This document shows positions 7,731-15,619 of a stretch of DNA of 29,994 bases, one piece after another. This stretch comes from an uncultured Actinomycetes bacterium (GTDB lineage: Bacteria; Actinomycetota; Actinomycetes; Nanopelagicales; Nanopelagicaceae), in contig CAJAFH010000125.1 of NCBI GenBank assembly GCA_903939005.1, forward strand, positions 1 to 29,994. The letters are read 5' to 3'. The notes beneath the pieces were generated by a model. That model saw nothing but the letters and a program-made list of their open reading frames with translations. It was not told the origin of the DNA and did no database searches. The number at the start of each line of letters is the position of its first letter. Position 1 is the first letter of the stretch. Position numbers and translations under genes: made by a program.

Positions 7731-8168
7731 ATGACAACTTTAGAGAAAAAAGATATCTCAGTAGTAATTGATGCACGTGGTCCACGTTTTTCAGCAGCGA
7801 TTACAGTTTTAGTTTTAGCTATTGCGCTAGCAACCCAATCACTACCTCTGATTGCTTTTCAATTAGCAGTATTTCTAATTGGTGCAACTAAAGGCCCACA
7901 ATTCACGCCTTACGCATTTCTCTTCAAAAATTTGATTAAGCCACGTTTAAAGGGAGAGTTTGTTCCTGAAGATGTGCGACCACCACAATTCGCCCAAGCA
8001 GTCGGTTTCATTTTTACCGTCATTGCTGTTGCTGGGCTGCTATCTGGCGCAACAATCGTTTTCACCATTGCAACCGGCTTTGCACTCGCTGCAGCTTTCT
8101 TAAATGCAGCCTTTAATTACTGCTTAGGCTGCGAATTTTACTTAATTCTTCTGCGTGCTCGCCGCTAA
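7731..8168 (+). CDS. DUF4395 integral membrane protein
   Basis: This 145-residue protein carries the DUF4395 marks: an N-terminal IDARGPRFSAAIT motif, a central cytoplasmic loop with RPPQFAQAVGF, and a C-terminal helix ending NAAFNYCLGCEFYL. Four hydrophobic segments are visible (about residues 18-35, 38-50, 85-105, 108-135). The CLGC pair could be redox active. Its biochemical role is unknown. Its usual neighbour is a membrane thioredoxin, found here just upstream. The ATG has a good ribosome site (GTAGGA, 5 nt away). Expression is probably governed by the leader peptide and hairpin directly upstream. Confidence 0.8.
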   Translation: MTTLEKKDISVVIDARGPRFSAAITVLVLAIALATQSLPLIAFQLAVFLIGATKGPQFTPYAFLFKNLIKPRLKGEFVPEDVRPPQFAQAVGFIFTVIAVAGLLSGATIVFTIATGFALAAAFLNAAFNYCLGCEFYLILLRARR

Positions 8169-8205
8169 TCGGCTGCCCAGATAACTCTTTTTGTGAAAAT
8201 CTAAG

Positions 8206-8211
8206 TAAGAT
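8206..8211 (+). promoter_or_regulatory. -10 box TAAGAT, leaderless start of Fur-family gene
   Basis: TAAGAT is followed by 6 nt and then the ATG at 8218. There is no Shine-Dalgarno sequence, so the transcript probably begins at the start codon. Confidence 0.6.
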
Positions 8212-8217
8212 TAACTC

Positions 8218-8637
8218 ATGGCCGATCAGCATGAATTACGCGATAAAGGTTTGCGCTTAACTCCGCAACGTGAATTAGTTTTAGCTGCCGTCCGCGAACT
8301 TGGTCATGCCACACCAGAAGAAGTAGCTGAAAAAGTACGCCAGACACATCCTGGAATTAATCTTTCAACGGTCTATCGCAACTTAGAAACCCTGGAAAAT
8401 GTGGGCTTAGTTCAGCACACTCACTTGGGCCATGGTGGCGCTACCTATCACGCGGCCGAAGAGCTAACCCACCTACATTTAGTTTGCGGAGTTTGTGGTT
8501 CAGTTGGCGATGCACCAATTGATGTTGCGGCTAACTTTGTAAATGCGCTGGCCGATGATTATGGTTTTAAAACAGATGTCACGCACTTTGCCGTTTACGG
8601 CACATGTTCTGCATGTTTTGCCGCCGAAAGTAAGTAA
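8218..8637 (+). CDS. Fur-family metal-dependent transcriptional regulator
   Basis: This 139-residue protein has the Fur layout. A winged helix (about 1-78) contains GLRLTPQRELVL and the recognition helix NLSTVYRNLETL. A dimerisation and metal domain contains THLHLVC and two Cys pairs (Cys90/Cys93 and Cys130/Cys133), the usual structural zinc site. It could be Fur, Zur or Nur; its place next to ygfZ and a nitrobindin-like gene resembles, from memory, the Streptomyces Nur locus, so nickel is one option. It overlaps ygfZ by 1 nt (TAATG), so the two are coupled. Confidence 0.88.
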   Translation: MADQHELRDKGLRLTPQRELVLAAVRELGHATPEEVAEKVRQTHPGINLSTVYRNLETLENVGLVQHTHLGHGGATYHAAEELTHLHLVCGVCGSVGDAPIDVAANFVNALADDYGFKTDVTHFAVYGTCSACFAAESK

Positions 8638-9545
8638 TGAGCGCCGTACTCGTTGAGGACGGTCCCGATAAAGGCGCTGTATGGCATTTCGGGGATCCAG
8701 TAAAAGAACAACGAGCGCTCGTAGCTGGCACGGCTTGGGCAGATTTATCACACTATGAAGTTGTCGCACTATCTGGGCCAGAACGTCTAACTTGGCTACA
8801 CCTTTTAACTACCCAGGATCATGAGAATTTATTAGCTGGTCAATGGCAGCACGCTTTGATTTTAGATCCGAAAGGCCACATCGAGCATCAATTCTTTTTA
8901 GTTGATGATGGTGACACCACTTGGCTGGTAGTTAATCCGGGTCGCAGTGCTGAATTGATTTCACATTTAGGAAAAATGAAATTTCGCGCCCAAGTAGAAA
9001 TCCACGATGCGACGGCTGAATTTGCAGTATTGCGCGCCCCAGGCAAGATGGATGAAATAGCTGGGCCATATGCACTTGTGCCACGCGCCGAATTAGCGAA
9101 TATGATCGAAACTTTTAATTCGGTTGCAACTCAAGTGGGTACTTGGGCACTAGATGCGATGCGAGTTGCAGCTGGATTGCCCCGAATAGGTTTTGAAACT
9201 GATCACAAATCTATTCCAAACGAACTCGGACTTTTAAACAGCGCGGTACACCTAAATAAGGGTTGTTATCGAGGTCAAGAAACTGTGGCAAAAATAAATA
9301 ATCTAGGAAATCCACCACGTCGTTTAGTTATGTTGCACCTTGATGGCACCGAAGTTAACTTTCCTAAAGTTGGCACCCCAGTGGAAAACGATGGGGTAGT
9401 CGTTGGTTATTTAGGCACTGTTGCAAGACATCATGAGTTAGGTCCGATTGCACTCGCTGTCGTTAAGCGCAACACCCCACTAGACGCGACGCTCTCAGTT
9501 GGTGGGATTCCGGCTGCACAAGAAGCGATAGCTGCAGGTAATTAG
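8637..9545 (+). CDS. ygfZ: YgfZ/GcvT-type folate-binding protein
   Basis: YgfZ proteins use folate to support iron-sulfur enzymes such as the tRNA methylthiotransferase MiaB. This 302-residue protein has the GcvT-like fold and the family-defining motif KGCYRGQE (Cys210), with the preceding phrase DHKSIPNELGLLNSAVHLN. The length is typical for actinobacterial members. The start codon overlaps the stop of the Fur-family gene, suggesting metal-responsive co-expression; that is an inference. Confidence 0.88.
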   Translation: MSAVLVEDGPDKGAVWHFGDPVKEQRALVAGTAWADLSHYEVVALSGPERLTWLHLLTTQDHENLLAGQWQHALILDPKGHIEHQFFLVDDGDTTWLVVNPGRSAELISHLGKMKFRAQVEIHDATAEFAVLRAPGKMDEIAGPYALVPRAELANMIETFNSVATQVGTWALDAMRVAAGLPRIGFETDHKSIPNELGLLNSAVHLNKGCYRGQETVAKINNLGNPPRRLVMLHLDGTEVNFPKVGTPVENDGVVVGYLGTVARHHELGPIALAVVKRNTPLDATLSVGGIPAAQEAIAAGN

Positions 9546-9548
9546 TAA

Positions 9549-9623
9549 ATGGAATTGCTAGGTCAGTTATTAATTACCTTGATAGCAGGGCTCGCGATCA
9601 TGTGGGCCGTAAGAAAGATGTAA
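9549..9623 (+). CDS. 24-residue putative membrane peptide
   Basis: This very short frame starts 3 nt after the ygfZ stop and encodes MELLGQLLITLIAGLAIMWA followed by a basic VRKM end. It is almost entirely one hydrophobic helix with a positive C-terminus, like known single-helix microproteins. An AGG in the end of ygfZ about 10 nt upstream could serve as a ribosome site. It begins with MELL, like the next small frame. No function is known and translation is unproven. Confidence 0.4.
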   Translation: MELLGQLLITLIAGLAIMWAVRKM

Positions 9624-9631
9624 GTAACCGA

Positions 9632-9637
9632 TAGACT
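9632..9637 (+). promoter_or_regulatory. -10 box TAGACT for the 45-residue protein and its operon
   Basis: TAGACT is followed by 7 nt and then the ATG at 9645, with no Shine-Dalgarno sequence. The same hexamer precedes cysS and the carbonic anhydrase gene in this window. Confidence 0.55.
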
Positions 9638-9644
9638 TACAGCC

Positions 9645-9782
9645 ATGGAGCTCTTAACCTCAATTCTCCTTGGCCTGATTTCCTTACTTATTGGCGCCGG
9701 ATTATTGTTCTTTGCATTTACTAGCCGCAGAGATCCCGAAAGCGCTCGCTACCGAGATAGCAGAAAGCGGACTGGCAGATAA
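9645..9782 (+). CDS. 45-residue single-helix membrane protein
   Basis: The frame begins MELLTSILLGLISLLIGAGL, continues into a Phe-rich helix end, and finishes with a charged tail rich in Arg (SRRDPESARYRDSRKR). This is the shape of a small inner-membrane protein with a cytoplasmic basic tail. A leaderless promoter (TAGACT, 7 nt) and a TAATG overlap with the next gene support real translation. It would be the first gene of an operon with the nitrobindin-like protein and asparaginase. I do not recognise a family. Confidence 0.6.
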   Translation: MELLTSILLGLISLLIGAGLLFFAFTSRRDPESARYRDSRKRTGR

Positions 9783-10282
9783 TGGTATTTACGATTCCAG
9801 AAGGTCTTCACCCTGATTTAAATCCGCTAGCTTGGCTAGTTGGAACTTGGCGCGGTAAAGGTCATGGCGAATATCCAACGATTAAACCTTTCCAATTTAT
9901 CTCGGAAACAGTTTTTAATCATGATGGTCGTCCATTTCTAAATTATTTCTCACGCTCTTGGATTGTCGATGATGATGGCGAGATTATTCGCCCTGGTGCA
10001 AGTGAGGCAGGCTTCTGGCGGATTAAGCCAAATAATGTGCTCGAAGTTGTAATTTCACATAACACCGGAATAACTGAAGGCTGGCTTGGGCATTTCGATG
10101 GCCCAAAGATTCAATTAGCTATGGATCAAGGTTATTCCGCACCCTCTGCAAAAATTGTTACTGCTGGCGTTCGCCTTTACGGATTAGTTGAAGGCGAACT
10201 TTTCTACGCGTATGACATGGCTGCCGAAGGACAAACACTTCAGGCACATATTTGGTCAACTAGCCCGCGCTCTAACGATTAA
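9782..10282 (+). CDS. Nitrobindin-like (DUF1794, FABP-like) haem-binding protein
   Basis: This 166-residue beta-barrel protein shows the family marks LNPLAWLVGTWRGKGHGEYP at the N-terminus, FNHDGRPFLNYFSRSW, GFWRIKPNN and a C-terminal LQAHIWS. Nitrobindins bind ferric haem through a His near the C-terminus and handle nitric oxide or peroxynitrite; the His in QAHIW is the expected ligand. Its start overlaps the stop of the 45-residue protein, and asparaginase follows after 2 nt. Confidence 0.85.
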   Translation: MVFTIPEGLHPDLNPLAWLVGTWRGKGHGEYPTIKPFQFISETVFNHDGRPFLNYFSRSWIVDDDGEIIRPGASEAGFWRIKPNNVLEVVISHNTGITEGWLGHFDGPKIQLAMDQGYSAPSAKIVTAGVRLYGLVEGELFYAYDMAAEGQTLQAHIWSTSPRSND

Positions 10283-10284
10283 GA

Positions 10285-11202
10285 ATGAGCGTTGTTTTAG
10301 CGCAGTTAGTGCGTAGCGGATTAGTTGAATCAACTCACAGTGGATATTTAATATTACTTGGCCCCGACGGATCTGATTTATTAACTCTCGGCGATATTGA
10401 TGCCGAGATGTACCCGCGCTCGGCAATTAAATCTTTACAAGCAGCCGCAATGGTTCGACATGGGTTAGCACTAAATGATGAGCAACTAGCTTTAGTTTGT
10501 GCGAGCCACGGAGGTACAGAGCGCCATCAAGAAGTTGCTCTGGAAATATTAAAGAGCGCCGGACTATCTGAATCAGATTTACAAAACACACCAGATCGCC
10601 CAATAGATCGCAAAGCACGAATTGCCTGGGGGACTAAGCCAGTAACTTCGTTAGCGGCAAACTGCAGCGGAAAACATGCTGGAATGTTGGCAACTTGTGT
10701 TGTTAACGGCTGGGATGTTAAAACTTATCGCGATGCTGATCACCCATTACAAATCGCAATTGCAAATGAGATCAAAGATTTGATCGGTCAACCAGTAAGT
10801 CGAACGAGTATCGATGGTTGTGGTGCGCCACTGTTTTCAATGAGTACTAGATCTATTGCAGTAGCTGCTAGAAAAATGCGAATAGATGGTGACCCGGTGT
10901 TTCAAAAAGTAATTAGCGCATGTTTAAAGCATCCCGAAATGATTTTGGCCGAAGGTGCTTTTGATACTCGCATGATGCGCGCAGTTCCTGGACTATTAGT
11001 AAAAGGTGGCGCCGAAAGCGTGATGTTGGCATCTTTGGCTGATGGCAGTGCGATCGCATGGAAAATTTCTGATGGCAGCAATCGCGCAAATGGGCCAATG
11101 ATGAAAGCCGCTCTCGCTAAATTGGGCATCACAATCGAGAATGAAGTTGTTGACGTGCTTGGCGGTGGAACCGTAGTCGGCTCACTTAGCGCTACGTTTT
11201 AA
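10285..11202 (+). CDS. L-asparaginase II family protein (PF06089)
   Basis: This 305-residue protein matches the Rhizobium-type asparaginase family, which is unrelated to the E. coli enzymes. Conserved segments are PRSAIKSLQ, CASHGGTERH, NCSGKHAGML and DGCGAPLFSM. These hold the Ser-Lys and Cys residues thought to form the active and metal sites. It would release ammonia and aspartate from asparagine. It is coupled to the nitrobindin-like gene (2 nt). With glnR nearby, a nitrogen-scavenging role is plausible but not shown. Confidence 0.85.
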   Translation: MSVVLAQLVRSGLVESTHSGYLILLGPDGSDLLTLGDIDAEMYPRSAIKSLQAAAMVRHGLALNDEQLALVCASHGGTERHQEVALEILKSAGLSESDLQNTPDRPIDRKARIAWGTKPVTSLAANCSGKHAGMLATCVVNGWDVKTYRDADHPLQIAIANEIKDLIGQPVSRTSIDGCGAPLFSMSTRSIAVAARKMRIDGDPVFQKVISACLKHPEMILAEGAFDTRMMRAVPGLLVKGGAESVMLASLADGSAIAWKISDGSNRANGPMMKAALAKLGITIENEVVDVLGGGTVVGSLSATF

Positions 11203-11209
11203 TCAGCGT

Positions 11210-11215
11210 TACCCT
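11210..11215 (+). promoter_or_regulatory. -10 box TACCCT, leaderless start of mshA
   Basis: TACCCT is followed by 6 nt and then the ATG at 11222. No ribosome site is visible. Confidence 0.55.
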
Positions 11216-11221
11216 TTAGCC

Positions 11222-12481
11222 ATGAACGCACGTATTGCCACCTTGATGGTGCATACCTCGCCCTTGGATCAACCAGGAATTGGCGACGCTGGCGGCATGA
11301 ATATTTATGTAGCCGAGAGCGCTGAACGTATGGCAGCAATGGGTGTTCAAGTTGATATTTTCACCCGTCGCACTAATTCCGAAGTGGCAGATATTGTTGA
11401 AGTGTCGCCGGGAGTTCGGGTAATTCAATTAAATGTCGGTCCACTAACCGGTGTAACTAAAGAATTATTGCCAAAATTAATTCCAGAAATTGCTGAGGAA
11501 TTTAAGAAAAAGCTATCAGGTGAAACCAAATACGATCTGATTCATTCACATTATTGGATCTCTGGCAAAGTCGCGATGCAGGCCAGCAAAGCGCTAAATA
11601 TTCCGTTTGTTCACACGATGCACACAATGGCGCGAGTTAAGAATTTAAATCTGGCCGAAGGCGAAACCCCAGAACCAATGATTCGGGTACAAGGCGAAAC
11701 CCAAGTTGTTGCTGCTGCACAAACGCTGATTGCTAATACTGATGCTGAAGCTGCCAGCTTGGTTTCTCTTTATGAAGCCTGCCCAGATAATGTGCGGGTA
11801 GTTTCGCCAGGCGTTGATCTTTATAAATTTATTCCGGGCGATGGCAAGAAAGCTGCTCGCGTGCGCTTAAGCGTTCCGGCGAATGCCAATGTAATTACAT
11901 TCGTGGGTCGCATCCAGCCCCATAAAGGACCAGAACTTCTAATTAGAGCAATTTCTGAAATGTTAAGTCACTCGCCACTTTTACGTAGCGGCTTAATTGT
12001 AAATATTGTTGGTGGTTCATCGGGCTCTAATACTTCGGAAGTAGAACGCCTTAAAGAATTAGCTGGCTGGCTAGCCATTTCTGATGTTATTAAATTTGCC
12101 GAACCTGTTCCGCGTAATGACTTGCCCGATTGGTATCGAAGTGCAGACTTAGTTTGTGTGCCAAGTTATAGCGAATCCTTTGGTTTAGTAGCACTTGAAG
12201 CACAAGCATGTGGCACTCCAGTGGTTGCGACCGCTGTTGGCGGACTTCGAACAGCCGTTGCCGATGGTATTTCTGGCGTGTTAGTTGATGGCCATGATCC
12301 GCGCGCTTGGTCATCGATTCTGGCGCGCTTACTAAATGAACCACAGCGCCGAGTTCTACTCTCAATGGGCGCTGTTGAGCATGCTTCACACTTTGGCTGG
12401 GATGCAACAGCACGCGGCACTTTAGATATTTACGATCGGGTTTTATCGCAAATTGCACGCGAGCAAATCGCCGGAGCATAA
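11222..12481 (+). CDS. mshA: D-inositol-3-phosphate glycosyltransferase MshA
   Basis: MshA joins GlcNAc from UDP-GlcNAc to inositol 3-phosphate, the first step of mycothiol synthesis. This 419-residue GT4 enzyme has the MshA-specific N-terminus HTSPLDQPGIGDAGGMNIYV and a middle HSHYWISG. It also has VHTMHTMARVKN, the nucleotide-sugar region FVGRIQPHKGPELL, and the C-terminal PSYSESFGLVALEAQACGTP with the catalytic E-x7-E. The length is standard. It leads a probable operon with the YbjN-domain gene, as in mycobacteria and Streptomyces. Confidence 0.95.
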   Translation: MNARIATLMVHTSPLDQPGIGDAGGMNIYVAESAERMAAMGVQVDIFTRRTNSEVADIVEVSPGVRVIQLNVGPLTGVTKELLPKLIPEIAEEFKKKLSGETKYDLIHSHYWISGKVAMQASKALNIPFVHTMHTMARVKNLNLAEGETPEPMIRVQGETQVVAAAQTLIANTDAEAASLVSLYEACPDNVRVVSPGVDLYKFIPGDGKKAARVRLSVPANANVITFVGRIQPHKGPELLIRAISEMLSHSPLLRSGLIVNIVGGSSGSNTSEVERLKELAGWLAISDVIKFAEPVPRNDLPDWYRSADLVCVPSYSESFGLVALEAQACGTPVVATAVGGLRTAVADGISGVLVDGHDPRAWSSILARLLNEPQRRVLLSMGAVEHASHFGWDATARGTLDIYDRVLSQIAREQIAGA

Positions 12482-12484
12482 AAG

Positions 12485-12967
12485 ATGGGTTCACTTAATC
12501 CAACCGAAGTAATTTTGGAATTTCTAGAATCACACGATTTAGCTTTTGAGCAGAGTAATTTAAATACTTTTCTGATCACTTTGCCTGGCGAAAAAAAGCA
12601 GCAGACTCATTGCGCATTAGTAATTGGCGACCATTCATTGAGCATAAATGCATTCGTAATTCGTAAGCCTGATGAAAATGAAGATCAAGTACATGCATGG
12701 TGTTTACAGAAGAATGCGGGACTCTACGGAATCGCTTTTGCGATTAACGAATTACGAGATATTTATTTAGTTGGCCGTTTGCCGTTAACTGCAGTGACCA
12801 ATCAAGAGATAGATCGAATAATTGGTAGCGTGTTACAAGTAGCTGATTCCTCCTTTAATCCATTACTTGAGATCGGTTTTTCCAGCGCAATTCGTCGGGA
12901 ATGGGCTTGGCGGGTTTCGCGCGGCGAATCGCTGGCAAATCTTGAAGCATTTTCACATTTGATTTAA
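12485..12967 (+). CDS. YbjN-domain protein
   Basis: This 160-residue protein has an N-terminal helix, a beta-rich core with FLITLPGEKKQQTHCALVIG, and a C-terminal amphipathic part with REWAWRVSRGE. It resembles the YbjN-domain proteins that sit between mshA and gpm in actinobacteria. YbjN domains look like type III secretion chaperones, but their role here is unknown. It starts 3 nt after mshA and is probably co-translated with it. Confidence 0.75.
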   Translation: MGSLNPTEVILEFLESHDLAFEQSNLNTFLITLPGEKKQQTHCALVIGDHSLSINAFVIRKPDENEDQVHAWCLQKNAGLYGIAFAINELRDIYLVGRLPLTAVTNQEIDRIIGSVLQVADSSFNPLLEIGFSSAIRREWAWRVSRGESLANLEAFSHLI

Positions 12968-12973
12968 TTCATC

Positions 12974-12979
12974 TAGGAT
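12974..12979 (+). promoter_or_regulatory. -10 box TAGGAT, leaderless start of gpmA
   Basis: TAGGAT is followed by 6 nt and then the ATG at 12986. There is no ribosome site, so gpmA probably has its own leaderless transcript. Confidence 0.6.
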
Positions 12980-12985
12980 TACGGT

Positions 12986-13735
12986 ATGAGCAACTTTGAA
13001 TTAATCCTATTGCGCCATGGCGAAAGCGAATGGAATGCCAAGAATCTCTTTACGGGCTGGGTAGATGTTCGCTTATCTGCAGCAGGTGAAGCTGAAGCTG
13101 CTCGCGGTGGAAAGTTACTCGCTGAAAATGGGTTATTGCCCGATGTAGTTCACACTTCGCTACTTCGTCGCGCGATCCATACCTCGCAATTAGCACTCGA
13201 TGCTTGTGATCGACATTGGATTCCAGTTAATCGTTCTTGGCGCTTAAACGAGCGTCACTACGGTGCGCTGCAAGGTAAAGATAAGAAAGAAACGCTAGCT
13301 ACTTATGGCGAAGAACAATTCAAACTTTGGCGCCGTTCTTACGACGTGCCACCACCACCAATTGATGCCAATGATCCTTACAGCCAAACCGGCGATGCTC
13401 GCTACGCTGATTTAGGTGCGGATATGCCCGCAACAGAATGTTTAAAAGATGTGGTTACCCGCATGATGCCTTATTGGAACGGCAATATCGTGCCAGATCT
13501 AAAAGCCGGCAAGCGAGTTCTGGTTACGGCGCATGGAAACTCATTGCGCGCACTTGTTAAGCACCTCGATGGAATTTCAGAATCTGATATCGCAGAATTA
13601 AATATTCCAACCGGAATTCCACTACTTTATAAATTGGATGCAGATCTAAAGCCAATTAAACGTGGTGGCGAATATTTAGATCCAACTGCTGCAGCTGCGG
13701 CAATTGAAGCAGTTGCAAATCAGGGCAAGAAGTAA
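12986..13735 (+). CDS. gpmA: 2,3-bisphosphoglycerate-dependent phosphoglycerate mutase
   Basis: This enzyme interconverts 3- and 2-phosphoglycerate in glycolysis. The 249-residue protein has the phospho-histidine motif [10 protein letters not shown] (His11), [22 protein letters not shown], the substrate segment [14 protein letters not shown], and [15 protein letters not shown] with the second catalytic His. Length and motifs are typical. It ends one base before the convergent phoU stop. Confidence 0.95.
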   Translation: MSNFELILLRHGESEWNAKNLFTGWVDVRLSAAGEAEAARGGKLLAENGLLPDVVHTSLLRRAIHTSQLALDACDRHWIPVNRSWRLNERHYGALQGKDKKETLATYGEEQFKLWRRSYDVPPPPIDANDPYSQTGDARYADLGADMPATECLKDVVTRMMPYWNGNIVPDLKAGKRVLVTAHGNSLRALVKHLDGISESDIAELNIPTGIPLLYKLDADLKPIKRGGEYLDPTAAAAAIEAVANQGKK

Positions 13736-14392
13736 TTAATTATTTGCCGAATTTGCGTACTCGCCGGTGACTAAGTAATAGACACGGCGGGCAATTGAAA
13801 CTGCGTGGTCTGAGCAACGCTCGTAATAGCGGCCAAGCAAAGTCATATCGATTGCAGATTCAATTCCATATGGCCAAGAATCATCTAGCAAGATTTCAAA
13901 TAAACGACGGTGCAAAATATCCATCTCGTCATCATCTTTTTCAAGTTGTAGCGCAGCTTCAAGGTCGCGAGACTCAATAACCCCAATAGCTTTTTGAGTA
14001 ATGCGAGCTGTCACATTGCCCATCTCTTGCAAAGTTAAAACTAGTTCAGGTGGCACAGCCGCAGATGGATAGCGCATACGTGTCAACTTAGCTACGTGGT
14101 GCGCCAAATCGCCCATACGCTCTAGGTCAGCGCTCATGCGCAATGAAGTAACAAGTGTGCGTAGGTCGCCGGCAACTGGTTGTTGGCGAGCCATCAAATT
14201 TATCGCGCGCGCCTCGATGTCATGCTGCATCTCATCAATGGCATCGTCTTCAGAAATGATTTCTTCGGCAACCTTAAGGTCGGCAGTTAACAAAGCCGTT
14301 GTGGCGCGTTCCATCGCCTTGCTTACTAGATGGCCCATTTCGACAAGGGAAGTACCAATGCCGTCTAAGTCATCGTGAAAGGAATCGCGCAT
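13736..14392 (-). CDS. phoU: Phosphate signalling regulator PhoU
   Basis: PhoU couples phosphate transport status to the PhoR kinase. The protein has two three-helix repeats with the family metal-binding motifs: DAIDEMQHDIEARAI and LERMGDLAHHVAKL in repeat 1, and DEMDILHR and RYYERCSDHAVSIARR in repeat 2. I start it at the ATG at 14392 (218 residues, MRDSFHDD) rather than the ATG at 14398. The former matches family N-termini and is exactly 6 nt after a -10 box (TAAGTT). It is divergent from phoR, the order found in Streptomyces. Confidence 0.93.
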   Translation of the reverse strand: MRDSFHDDLDGIGTSLVEMGHLVSKAMERATTALLTADLKVAEEIISEDDAIDEMQHDIEARAINLMARQQPVAGDLRTLVTSLRMSADLERMGDLAHHVAKLTRMRYPSAAVPPELVLTLQEMGNVTARITQKAIGVIESRDLEAALQLEKDDDEMDILHRRLFEILLDDSWPYGIESAIDMTLLGRYYERCSDHAVSIARRVYYLVTGEYANSANN

Positions 14393-14398
14393 GGGCAT

Positions 14399-14404
14399 AA
14401 CTTA
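14399..14404 (-). promoter_or_regulatory. -10 box TAAGTT, leaderless start of phoU
   Basis: On the minus strand TAAGTT is followed by ATGCCC (6 nt) and then the ATG at 14392. This supports the second ATG as the true start. Confidence 0.55.
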
Positions 14405-14434
14405 GACCTTCAGCACATCGGATACGGGTTATTA

Positions 14435-14486
14435 AGTGAACGGGTCGCAAATCTGAGGTAAATATCTGGGTGAAAGGGGTGTAAAT
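14435..14486 (+). promoter_or_regulatory. PHO-box-like direct repeat array between phoU and phoR
   Basis: Five 7-nt units are spaced 11, 11, 12 and 11 nt apart: AGTGAAC (14435), CGCAAAT (14446), GGTAAAT (14457), GGTGAAA (14469) and TGTAAAT (14480). They resemble GGTGAAC, the complement of the Streptomyces PhoP unit GTTCACC, which also recurs every 11 nt. The array ends 35 nt before the -10 box of phoR, just upstream of where the -35 element would lie. This fits an activator site for PhoP control of its own operon and perhaps of divergent phoU. Confidence 0.6.
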
Positions 14487-14521
14487 GGCTGATTAGGTAG
14501 TACCGAAACTGAACTCTTCTC

Positions 14522-14527
14522 TACGAT
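14522..14527 (+). promoter_or_regulatory. -10 box TACGAT, leaderless start of phoR
   Basis: TACGAT is followed by 6 nt and then the ATG at 14534. No good -35 element is visible, consistent with dependence on an activator bound at the adjacent repeats. Confidence 0.6.
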
Positions 14528-14533
14528 AGGGCT

Positions 14534-15619
14534 ATGTTCTGGCGCCGAAACAAGGAAGTAGCAGTCGAAAGCGGCTGGGAAATTCCTAATTCGCTGCTTG
14601 AACTCTTAGAAATTCTCGATGCTGAGTATTTAATTCTCGCCCCGGGTGAGCAAGTACTTTCCTCATCAGCTGGCACAAGCGCACTATCAATGATTCGCGA
14701 TGGTCGCCTGGTTTCGACGCCACTCCTTAATTTAGTGCGTGCAGTACGCCGCTCAAATGTTTATCAAGAAGCAACTGTTGAATTACCACGCGGCCCGATT
14801 GGCCAAGGAACCCATGATCTATTGGTCCGCGTTTCACCATTCGGCACCCAAGGGTTAATCGTTGCGCTAATTTTTGACGATAGTGAATTTCGCCGCCTTG
14901 ATGCAATTCGACGTGACTTTGTGGCAAATATTTCGCATGAACTTAAAACACCAATCGGCGCGCTCTCTATCTTGAGTGAAGCCGTGCTTGAAGCTAGCGA
15001 TGATAAAGAAGCCGTTGAAAAATTCGCCGGCCGAATGCAGATCGAAGCTAAGCGGCTAACTGATTTAGTGCAAGAAATCATTAACTTATCTCGCCTGCAA
15101 GATGGTGACCCACTTAAAAATGCGCAACCTTATTCAATGGTTGATTTAATCAATCAAGCGATCGATGAATCTCGACTTACGGCTGAGAAACGAAAGATAT
15201 CTTTAGTATTTATGCCAACCACAGATCATTTGGTTTTAGGCGATCGCAGTCAGCTCGAAATGGCAATTAGTAATTTAATTGAAAATGCCATCAACTACAG
15301 TCCAGACTTAACTCAAGTAGCAATCGTATTAACTGGCAAAGATAAATTAGTTGAGATTTCGGTAACGGATCAAGGTATCGGAATACCGGAGAAAGAAATC
15401 GAACGAATCTTTGAACGTTTCTATCGGGTAGATCCAGCGCGTTCGCGAGCAACTGGCGGAACTGGGTTAGGTCTTTCTATCGTTAAGCATGTTGCTACTA
15501 ATCACGGCGGAGATATTTCGGTGTGGAGTAGTGAAGGGTCCGGAAGTACCTTCACGATCAGATTGCCAGAATTTATTGAAGCTGAAAGTTATCTATCAAC
15601 CAACCAGGAGGAAAAGTAA
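14534..15619 (+). CDS. phoR: PhoR/SenX3-like histidine kinase lacking membrane segments
   Basis: This 361-residue sensor kinase has a degenerate PAS-like region (about 20-115). The dimerisation and phosphoacceptor helix contains FVANISHELKTP (His135). The ATPase domain has an N box around 247-254 (NLIENAIN), a G1 box DQGIG, an F box FERFYRVD and a G2 box GGTGLGL. SenX3 and PhoR normally begin with one or two membrane helices; this protein starts MFWRRNKEV and has none. An in-frame stop at 14510 excludes a longer start. It is therefore probably soluble and may depend on PhoU or another partner for sensing. Its stop overlaps the phoP start by 1 nt. Confidence 0.9.
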   Translation: MFWRRNKEVAVESGWEIPNSLLELLEILDAEYLILAPGEQVLSSSAGTSALSMIRDGRLVSTPLLNLVRAVRRSNVYQEATVELPRGPIGQGTHDLLVRVSPFGTQGLIVALIFDDSEFRRLDAIRRDFVANISHELKTPIGALSILSEAVLEASDDKEAVEKFAGRMQIEAKRLTDLVQEIINLSRLQDGDPLKNAQPYSMVDLINQAIDESRLTAEKRKISLVFMPTTDHLVLGDRSQLEMAISNLIENAINYSPDLTQVAIVLTGKDKLVEISVTDQGIGIPEKEIERIFERFYRVDPARSRATGGTGLGLSIVKHVATNHGGDISVWSSEGSGSTFTIRLPEFIEAESYLSTNQEEK

